From: CAWDLX01 sp046728155
GTDB taxonomy: Bacteria; Actinomycetota; Actinomycetes; Mycobacteriales; Micromonosporaceae
Assembly: GCA_046728155.1 (NCBI GenBank)
Contig: JBKPDY010000022.1
Span: forward strand, 1-61,525
Reading direction: 5' to 3'
Length of the DNA stretch: 61,525 nucleotides
The notes beneath the pieces are model-generated. The model was not told the DNA's origin, did not search any database, and saw only the letters and a list, made by a program, of their open reading frames with translations. Of the stretch, positions 33,426 through 40,014 are shown piece by piece (the stretch's first letter is position 1; the number at the start of each line of letters is the position of its first letter). The translations under genes were made by a program, and so were the position numbers.

Positions 33426-34619
33426 GTGACCAGAACCATCGTCGCGCCCCAACTGGGCGGAGCTGGTTCGGTGCTGGTCATCTGGTCGCTCGTCGTCGTC
33501 GTCGTCGGCGCATCCCTATTCACGTACAGCGTTGTCGTGACGATGCGCGGTCGGCGGCGTCGGCGGCGTCGGACCGTTCCATCAACGCCTCGTCCGATGC
33601 CTCCACCGCCGGCCTCCCGTCCGCTCGCCCTGCCGGCCGGGTCGGGCCAGCCATACCGGCCGCCCGGGCAGAACGCACCGCGATCCGGGCAACCAGGGTT
33701 CGCACCGTCCTGGCCGGGCGGGCAGTTGCCTACCGGCCCGACCGCTGGCGGGATCCCGCTCGGGCGGGCCGGGCGGGCGCTGCCACCCGGTCTCCGGCCG
33801 CTCGCCTTGCCGGCCGGATCCTCGGCCCCAACTGAGCCGTACGAGTCGCCCGTTCTGCCGACCATGCCGATCGCCGGCAGCGGCTACGGCGCGATGCCGC
33901 CGACAACGTACGGCACTCCGACCGTCTACGGCAGCTCCGAGCCTCCTGCCGTCACGGCCCTGCCCGCCGCTGCCGTCTACGGCTCAGCGACCACGGTCGA
34001 TACACCGCACGAGCCGCCGGGCAAACCGCGGCGGTCCGGCAAGCACGACGAGTGCGCGACGCTGCGCGCGGAGTGTGAGCAGCTACGCGCGATCGCCGCC
34101 ACCGCGGCGTCGGCCGCTGCCCAGGCCGCCACCGATGCGGAGGCAGCGCACGGTGACTACGTCGCTGCCCAGCGCGCGGCCGACGAAGCCAGACGCGCCG
34201 TGCAACAGCTGGCCCGGGAGTCGGCCGACCTGGCAACCCAGCTCGCCAACCTGGAGAAGACCGCCCTCACTCCGGAGCAGCAGCAGCTACAGTCGCAGGT
34301 CCGGGACGCCGCCTTCGCGGCCTACCGTCGGGGCGACATCTCCAGTGACCAGATGCGCGAGGTATTCAAGCGGGCCGAGGGCTGGACACCCGAACACGAC
34401 CGGCTCTCCCGCCGGGCGACCGAGCTACGGGCCGAGGAGGTCGAGCTCACGCGTGTCCGCGACAACGCCGTTCTTGCCGAGGAGACAGCAGCCGAGCAGG
34501 CCCGTACCGCGGCGAACACCGCGCGGACGCTGGACGAGCAGTCCCGGACAGCCGCCCTCGACGCGCGTGGGCGGTGCGCCGCGGCCGACGCGTGCGAGCG
34601 ACGCAACCGCCGCCGCTGA
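33426..34619 (+). CDS. membrane-anchored Pro-rich, coiled-coil protein
   Basis: A 397-residue protein. An N-terminal membrane helix (SVLVIWSLVVVVVGASLFTY, residues 15-34) is followed by an Arg cluster, a Pro/Gly/Tyr-rich linker (about 50-210) and two long Ala/Glu/Arg coiled coils (about 215-300 and 325-390) separated by RRGDISSDQMREVFKRAEGW. No enzyme motif. It could be a scaffold or cell-division/secretion accessory protein. GTG start at 33426, divergent from the metallophosphoesterase gene. The stop codon lies inside a 31-bp tandem repeat. Confidence 0.72.
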   Translation: MTRTIVAPQLGGAGSVLVIWSLVVVVVGASLFTYSVVVTMRGRRRRRRRTVPSTPRPMPPPPASRPLALPAGSGQPYRPPGQNAPRSGQPGFAPSWPGGQLPTGPTAGGIPLGRAGRALPPGLRPLALPAGSSAPTEPYESPVLPTMPIAGSGYGAMPPTTYGTPTVYGSSEPPAVTALPAAAVYGSATTVDTPHEPPGKPRRSGKHDECATLRAECEQLRAIAATAASAAAQAATDAEAAHGDYVAAQRAADEARRAVQQLARESADLATQLANLEKTALTPEQQQLQSQVRDAAFAAYRRGDISSDQMREVFKRAEGWTPEHDRLSRRATELRAEEVELTRVRDNAVLAEETAAEQARTAANTARTLDEQSRTAALDARGRCAAADACERRNRRR

Positions 34620-34651
34620 CGCGTGCGGGCGACGCAACCGCCGCCGGCGAC
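34590..34651 (+). repeat. 31-bp tandem duplication spanning a stop codon
   Basis: Units 34590-34620 and 34621-34651 differ at about two positions (GCGTGCGAGCGACGCAACCG versus GCGTGCGGGCGACGCAACCG). The first unit carries the TGA of the coiled-coil gene. Because 31 is not a multiple of three, extra copies would shift the C-terminal frame. Confidence 0.75.
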
Positions 34652-34679
34652 CAACCGGGCCACCCGGCTACCGGCTAGG

Positions 34680-34721
34680 AGGGGCACCCTCATTGCGCGG
34701 GGACGTCAATAGGGTGCCCCT
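34680..34721. repeat. 42-bp intergenic hairpin repeat, copy 2
   Basis: AGGGGCACCCT (34680-34690) and AGGGTGCCCCT (34711-34721) are perfect 11-bp inverted arms around a 20-nt loop. In reverse complement it aligns with 12492-12533 without gaps, sharing ATTGACGT and CGCGCAA in the loop. It sits between two convergent genes, a good place for a bidirectional terminator. Confidence 0.8.
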
Positions 34722-34743
34722 GCTTGCACTTCTCAGCACACAC

Positions 34744-37116
34744 TCACGCGATCGGCTGGTGTCGCTTGGGCGCCCTCCCGTACGGCTGTTGCGGACGCGC
34801 CGTCAACGGCACGGCGGGCGGGATCGGCATCACGACCGGTTTCTTCGTCGTGACGGTGATCGGTTCGCCGTGGTGGCGTAGTGATACCAGCGCCCCGTCC
34901 GACCGGTCGCGCACTCTGTAGGTCGCCTGGTGGGGCTCGACGGTCACGCGCAGCCGGACCCCCCGCCACAGCAGCGAGAACTCCAACGTGGACAGTCGCT
35001 CCGGCAGCCGGGGGGCGAAGGACAGCTGGCCGTCGTGATCGCGCATGCCCCCGAATCCGGCCACCAGCCCCAGCCACGCTCCCGCCAGCGAGGCGATATG
35101 GACGCCGTCGCGGGTGTTGTGGTTCAGGTCGTGCAGATCCATCAGAGCCGCCTCGGCGACGTAGTCGTGGGCCAGCTCGATGTGTCCCACCTCGGCGGCC
35201 AGGACCGCCTGGGTGCAGGCCGACAGGGATGAGTCGCGGACGGTTCGGGCTTCGTAGTACGCGAAGTTGCGCGCCTTCTGTTCGGGCGTGAAGGCATCCC
35301 CCCGCCAGTGCATGGCGAGGACGAGATCGGCCTGCTTGACCACTTGCCGTCGGTAGAGGTCGAAGTAGGGCACATGCAGGAGCAGCGGGTACGACTCGGC
35401 CGGCGTGTTGTCGAAGTCCCACTCCTGGTGGCGGGTGAAGTGCAGCGACTGTTCATGGACCCGCAGTTCCGGGTTGTACGGCACGTGCATCGCCGCGGAC
35501 GCGTCACGCCACGAGGCGGCCTCCTCCTCGCCGACGCCGAGCCGGGCGGCGACGTCGGCGTAGGTCGAGACGAGATCAGCCGCGGCGGCCAGGTTCCGGG
35601 CCGCCATGAGGTTGGTGTAGACGTTGTCGTCGGCGATGGCGGAGTACTCGTCCGGTCCGGTGACACCGTCCACATGGAACCGTCCGTGGGTGTCGTGATG
35701 GCCGAGCGAGCGCCACAGTCGTGCCGTCCCCACCAGCAACTCGATTCCCACGTCCCGCAGGAACGCCTCGTCGCCGGTCGCGTTGGCGTACCGGACGACG
35801 GCATCGGCGATGTCGGCGCCGATGTGAAACGCCGCGGTCCCCGCCGGCCAGTAGGCCGAACACTCGTGCCCGCGGATGGTCCGCCACGGGAACGCCGCCC
35901 CCTGCAGCCGCAGCTGTTTCGCCCGGTCCCGGGCGAGGTCCAGGGTGGAGTGCCGCCATCGCAGCACGTCGGCCGCGCCGGTCGGCCAGGTGTACGTGAG
36001 CACGGGCAGCGCGAACATCTCGGTGTCCCAGAACACCTGCCCGTCGTAGCCGGGACCGGTGAGACCCTTCGCCGAGATGGGCCGCTTCTCCGCCCGCGCG
36101 CCCGATTGCAGGATGTGGAAGAGCGCGAACCGGACCGCCTGCTGGATCTCGGAGTCCCCCTCGACCCGTACGTCAGCGCCGTCCCAGAACGCGTCGAGGA
36201 ACTCCCGCTGCGAGCCGACGAGCCCCTCCCAGCCGGCGTAGCGGGCGGCGGAGAGGGCCGCCCACACCTGGTCCCGTATGGCCGGCCGGGAACGCTGCGA
36301 CGACCAGCCGTAGCCCAGGAACTTCACCACCCGCAACCGTTGGCCCGGTTTGAGCTCGCAGACGACGGTAGTGCGGGCCCAGTCCGCCCTGCCGTCCGTC
36401 CGGACCTGAATGGTGACCTCGGGCGGCGCCTCCACGACGTGGTCCATCCCGGCCGCCAGCCGCAGACCGCTGCGCTTGGTGCAGTGAATCAGCTCGGCGG
36501 ACTGGTCGCCGAGGATAAGTTCCTCTGCCTGCAAAGGCGCCGCGAGCGCGGCCGCTACCCGAGGGTCGCCGCTGATCGCGGGAGTGTCCTCGTTGGCCAC
36601 CAGCTCGGACTGGACAATCAGGCGGGCCGAGTCGCCCACCGGCTCGACTTCGTACGAGATGGCGGCTACGGACCGGTGCGTGAACGAGACCAGCCGGACG
36701 GTGCGTACCCGGACCGCCTGCCCGGCCGGGGACACCCATTCGACCTGGCGTTCCAGCGTGCCGGCTCGCAGGTCGAGCACCCGCTCGTGTCGGCGCAGTT
36801 CGCCGTAGCGGATATCGAACGGCTCGTCGTCGACGAGCAGCCGGATCAGCTTGCCATTGGTCACGTTGACGATGGTCTGACCCGACTCGGGGTAGCCGTA
36901 CCCCGCCTCGGCGTAGGGCAGCGGGCGCAGCTCGTAGAAGGAGTTCAGGTACGTGCCGGGCATCCCATACGGCTCGCCCTCGTCAAAGTTCGCACGCAGC
37001 CCGATGTGGCCGTTGGCGAGAGCGAACACCGATTCGGACTGGGCCAGCAGGTCGAGGTTGAGCTCGATCTCCCGCACGTGCCAGGGCTCGACCGGAAAGT
37101 TCGGTTCGGTGATCAT
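34744..37116 (-). CDS. glycoside hydrolase family 65 disaccharide phosphorylase
   Basis: A 790-residue enzyme of normal GH65 size. The N-terminal beta-sandwich begins PWHVREIELNLDLLAQSESV and includes NGHIGLRANFDEGEPYG. The (alpha/alpha)6 barrel has FWDTEMFALPVLTYTWP, and the general-acid glutamate is E490 in GVTGPDEYSA. VVKQADLVLAM is the phosphate-site motif, which argues for a phosphorylase rather than a hydrolase. Likely substrates are trehalose, maltose or kojibiose; the choice cannot be made from sequence alone. Coupled by ATGA to the beta-phosphoglucomutase gene, which would convert the beta-glucose 1-phosphate produced. Confidence 0.92.
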   Translation of the reverse strand: MITEPNFPVEPWHVREIELNLDLLAQSESVFALANGHIGLRANFDEGEPYGMPGTYLNSFYELRPLPYAEAGYGYPESGQTIVNVTNGKLIRLLVDDEPFDIRYGELRRHERVLDLRAGTLERQVEWVSPAGQAVRVRTVRLVSFTHRSVAAISYEVEPVGDSARLIVQSELVANEDTPAISGDPRVAAALAAPLQAEELILGDQSAELIHCTKRSGLRLAAGMDHVVEAPPEVTIQVRTDGRADWARTTVVCELKPGQRLRVVKFLGYGWSSQRSRPAIRDQVWAALSAARYAGWEGLVGSQREFLDAFWDGADVRVEGDSEIQQAVRFALFHILQSGARAEKRPISAKGLTGPGYDGQVFWDTEMFALPVLTYTWPTGAADVLRWRHSTLDLARDRAKQLRLQGAAFPWRTIRGHECSAYWPAGTAAFHIGADIADAVVRYANATGDEAFLRDVGIELLVGTARLWRSLGHHDTHGRFHVDGVTGPDEYSAIADDNVYTNLMAARNLAAAADLVSTYADVAARLGVGEEEAASWRDASAAMHVPYNPELRVHEQSLHFTRHQEWDFDNTPAESYPLLLHVPYFDLYRRQVVKQADLVLAMHWRGDAFTPEQKARNFAYYEARTVRDSSLSACTQAVLAAEVGHIELAHDYVAEAALMDLHDLNHNTRDGVHIASLAGAWLGLVAGFGGMRDHDGQLSFAPRLPERLSTLEFSLLWRGVRLRVTVEPHQATYRVRDRSDGALVSLRHHGEPITVTTKKPVVMPIPPAVPLTARPQQPYGRAPKRHQPIA

Positions 37117-37901
37117 GCGGCACCTCCGGCCGTATCGGTGCCGAGCAGCTCGGCGAGGTCTCTGACCACAGTGGAGGCTCCATGGGCGCGCAGGTCATCC
37201 GCGTGGTTGTGGGGAGCCATCGCCTGAGCCGTCGACTCCCGGTCGACGCCGACCACGAAACCGAAGCCGCCGTCACGGCCGGCCTGGACCCCGGCGACCG
37301 CGTCCTCGAAGACGGCGGCCCGCGCCGGTGGCGTCCCCAGGAGTTCGGCCGCGGCGAGGAACGTGTCGGGTGCCGGCTTGCCGCGCAGGTGCTTCTCGGC
37401 GGCGAGCTGACCGTCAACGCGGGTTTCGACCAGATCGATGAGCCCGGCCGCGACGAGAACGTCGTAGCAGTTGGCGCTCGCTGAAACCACGGCGCGGCGA
37501 AGGCCGGCGTCGCGGGCGGCGCGCAGGTAGGCCACCGAGCCCGGGTACGCCACCACCCCGTCCGTCCGGATCCGCCGGAGCAGCACGGCATTCTTACGAT
37601 TGCCCAATCCGTACACGGTATCGGCCTCGGGCGGGTCGTCCCGCGCTCCCTCCGGCAGGGTGATCCGCCGCGAGGCGAGGAAGGTACGGACACCGTCCGC
37701 GCGAGGGCGACCATCCACATAGGAGTTATAGTCGTCGACCGGGTCGAAGGCGACGTACGGGGTGCCGGTGCGCTCCGACCAGGTCCGCAGGAAGGCATTG
37801 AAGGTCTCAGTCCAGGCGGCGTCGTGCACGCGGGCGGTGTCGGTCAGCACACCGTCCAGGTCGAACAGGCAGGTGGTGATGTGGTCGGGCAGCCCCAGCA
37901 C
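37113..37901 (-). CDS. beta-phosphoglucomutase-like HAD enzyme
   Basis: A 262-residue HAD hydrolase-fold protein. CLFDLDGVLTDTARVHDAAW places the nucleophile at D14 and the acid at D16. VVSASANCYDVL is motif II, GKPAPDTFLAAAELLG carries the motif III lysine, and FEDAVAGVQAGRDGGFGFVV is motif IV. The insert cap domain is present. Paired with a GH65 phosphorylase, it most likely interconverts beta-glucose 1-phosphate and glucose 6-phosphate. GTG start at 37899-37901, with a TACATT hexamer 6 nt upstream suggesting a leaderless mRNA. Confidence 0.9.
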   Translation of the reverse strand: MLGLPDHITTCLFDLDGVLTDTARVHDAAWTETFNAFLRTWSERTGTPYVAFDPVDDYNSYVDGRPRADGVRTFLASRRITLPEGARDDPPEADTVYGLGNRKNAVLLRRIRTDGVVAYPGSVAYLRAARDAGLRRAVVSASANCYDVLVAAGLIDLVETRVDGQLAAEKHLRGKPAPDTFLAAAELLGTPPARAAVFEDAVAGVQAGRDGGFGFVVGVDRESTAQAMAPHNHADDLRAHGASTVVRDLAELLGTDTAGGAA

Positions 37902-37907
37902 CTCGTG

Positions 37908-37913
37908 AATGTA
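37908..37913 (-). promoter_or_regulatory. -10 hexamer of a probable leaderless promoter (sugar phosphorylase operon)
   Basis: TACATT on the minus strand lies 6 nt before the GTG start of the beta-phosphoglucomutase gene, the first gene of the pair. Confidence 0.45.
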
Positions 37914-38005
37914 ACCGGGCCACCTGTGCGCCGCCCGACAAACCGCGGCTGCGACGCTGGCCGATGCGTAGACTGGCGACAGCCGTTCGAAGAGTGGAGG
38001 ACGCC

Positions 38006-38209
38006 ATGCGAGCGGTATGGATCATATTGGGTCTGGCGGGCGTGCTCCTCGGCGGCCTCTGGACCCTGCAGGGGCTCAATATCCTCAAGGGAAGCTCGCT
38101 CATGTCGGGCAACAGCACGTGGGCGATCATCGGCCCCATCGTGGTGGTGGTCGGGTTGCTTCTCCTCCTGTACGGTTCGCGCAGCCGCAGCCGGCGCGAC
38201 GCCGACTAG
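38006..38209 (+). CDS. small two-helix membrane protein
   Basis: A 67-residue protein with two helices, VWIILGLAGVLLGGLWTLQG (residues about 4-23) and TWAIIGPIVVVVGLLLLLYG (about 39-58), and a basic tail. ATG 38006 has GGAGG six nt upstream; an in-frame ATG at 37964 is less likely. Such proteins are common in actinobacteria and have no known function. Confidence 0.72.
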   Translation: MRAVWIILGLAGVLLGGLWTLQGLNILKGSSLMSGNSTWAIIGPIVVVVGLLLLLYGSRSRSRRDAD

Positions 38210-38236
38210 TCACCCCACGACAGTCCCGCACCGGGC

Positions 38237-38452
38237 TCAGGGCAGTTGACGCCAACTGTCGCTGACGGTGAGAAGGTCGCGCACCCGGTCGAGTGCGGAG
38301 TCCTCGTCCTGATGCTCATACCAACGGGTACGTCCCTCGGTCCCGCCGATACGATGTTCGACCCGCCAGAATCCGGCGTCCTCGTAGAGTAGGACGTCAT
38401 GGCGGGCCAGCCGCCCCCACCGGCCGTTCCAGTAGTGCCTTCGCTTCTCCAT
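38237..38452 (-). CDS. small conserved protein next to otsA
   Basis: A 71-residue protein rich in aromatic and charged residues (HYWNGRWGRLARHDVLLYED, then RTRWYEHQDEDSALDRVRDL). No catalytic motif or membrane segment is present. I recall similar small proteins in related actinobacteria beside trehalose genes, but no function. The start ATG at 38450-38452 is preferred over a longer frame to 38752 that overlaps otsA. Confidence 0.65.
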   Translation of the reverse strand: MEKRRHYWNGRWGRLARHDVLLYEDAGFWRVEHRIGGTEGRTRWYEHQDEDSALDRVRDLLTVSDSWRQLP

Positions 38453-38544
38453 GGCCACAGTCGAACACACGTACGATCGTGAATCTTCACCGGGTCCGCG
38501 ATGTCTAACCGCTCGGTCGACCCGGATAGTCTTTACGGTTAGGT

Positions 38545-39969
38545 GTGGCAAGCCGATTGGGGGAGTCCGTGCCGGACGAGCGCACCCATGTCGTGGTGGC
38601 CAATCGCCTACCCGTCGACGACGTGGTGACCGACCAGGGGCGGGAGTGGCGGCGTAGTCCGGGTGGGCTCGTGACGGCTCTGCATCCCATCCTCGCCCGC
38701 ACCAAGGGCATCTGGGTCGGCTGGGCCGGCGCCGCCGGCGACGCGCCACCACCGTTCGAGGTCGACGGGATCAGCCTGTACCCGGTGCCGCTGTCCACCA
38801 CCGACATCGAGGAGTACTACGAAGGCGCCTCCAACGCGACGATCTGGCCGCTCTACCACGACGCGGTGGAGACTCCGGTCTTCCACCGGCACTGGCGCGA
38901 CGCGTACCGCAGGGTCAACCAGCGTTTCGCCGACGCGACCGAGCAGGTGGCCCCGTTCGGCTCGGTGGTATGGGTGCAGGATTACCAGCTCCAACTCGTA
39001 CCCGCGATGCTGCGCGCCCGCCGGCCGGACGTGAGGATCGGCTTCTTCCTGCACATACCGTTCCCCCCGACGGAACTGTTCATGCAGCTCCCGCAGCGGG
39101 ACGAGGTCATCCGTGGCCTGCTCGGCGCCGACCTGGTCGGCTTCCAGACTCCGCTGGCCGCCCACAACTTCCTCCAGTTGGCCCAGCATCTGCTCGGTCT
39201 GAAGCGCCATGGCCTCAGCGTCGATCTGGACGGACGAACGGTGCGGGCCGGCGCGTTCCCGGTCTCCATCGACATCGGCGAGATGGAGGAGCTCGTCGCC
39301 TCGGAGTACGTGCAGAAGCGGTGCCGGCAGATCCGCGCGGAGCTGGGCGATCCGCAGACGATCATCCTCGGCGTCGACCGGCTCGACTACACCAAGGGAA
39401 TAGAGCACCGGCTCCGGGCGTACCGCGAGCTCCTCGCCGAGGGCCGGCTGCGCACGCCCGAGACGGTGATGATCCAGGTCGCCACGCCCAGCCGGGAGCG
39501 GGTGGAGCACTACGCGCGGCTACGGGAGAACGTCGAACGGGAGGTCGGCGGCATCAACGGCGAGTACGGCCGGGTGGGCGCGCCGGCCGTGCACTACCTG
39601 CACCAGTCGTTCAGCCGCGCTGAGCTCGCCGCACTCTACTGCGCCGCCGACGTCATGGCGGTGACTCCACTGCGGGACGGGATGAACCTCGTCGCCAAGG
39701 AGTACGTCGCGGCGCGGACCGATCTGGGCGGGGCTCTTGTACTGTCGGAGTTCGCCGGGGCGGCCGCGGAACTGCACCAGGCCTACATGTGCAATCCTCA
39801 TGACCTCAACAGCATCAAGGAGGCGTTGCTGCGGGCCGTCCAGGCGGACCGCAGCGAGTCCGCGAAGCGTATTGGTGCGATGCGCCGGTACCTGCGCGAC
39901 CATGGTGGGCGGCAATGGGCGTCGGATTTCCTCACGGCGCTGACCTCGGATACGGCAGCCGACCGGTAA
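38545..39969 (+). CDS. otsA: trehalose-6-phosphate synthase OtsA
   Basis: A 474-residue GT20 enzyme joining glucose from UDP-glucose (or another NDP-glucose) to glucose 6-phosphate. Motifs: VVVANRLPVDD, RSPGGLVTAL, VWVQDYQLQLVPAML, IGFFLHIPFPPTELFMQLPQ, GVDRLDYTKGIEHRL and RDGMNLVAKEYVA. Two starts are possible. GTG 38545 has TACGGT five nt upstream, fitting a leaderless mRNA. GTG 38569 has GGGGGAG three nt upstream and gives 466 residues. The otsB-GH15 fusion follows after 45 bp, so both steps of trehalose synthesis are co-oriented. Confidence 0.95.
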   Translation: MASRLGESVPDERTHVVVANRLPVDDVVTDQGREWRRSPGGLVTALHPILARTKGIWVGWAGAAGDAPPPFEVDGISLYPVPLSTTDIEEYYEGASNATIWPLYHDAVETPVFHRHWRDAYRRVNQRFADATEQVAPFGSVVWVQDYQLQLVPAMLRARRPDVRIGFFLHIPFPPTELFMQLPQRDEVIRGLLGADLVGFQTPLAAHNFLQLAQHLLGLKRHGLSVDLDGRTVRAGAFPVSIDIGEMEELVASEYVQKRCRQIRAELGDPQTIILGVDRLDYTKGIEHRLRAYRELLAEGRLRTPETVMIQVATPSRERVEHYARLRENVEREVGGINGEYGRVGAPAVHYLHQSFSRAELAALYCAADVMAVTPLRDGMNLVAKEYVAARTDLGGALVLSEFAGAAAELHQAYMCNPHDLNSIKEALLRAVQADRSESAKRIGAMRRYLRDHGGRQWASDFLTALTSDTAADR

Positions 39970-40014
39970 CGCGGGCGGCCGGGCGACTGCCGGGCACGGA
40001 TAGGAGGTGGGGTC

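Noticed and set aside
35308..37227. 639-codon open frame on the plus strand
   Set aside because: Fully antisense to the GH65 gene and rich in Arg, Gly, Val and Pro without motifs.
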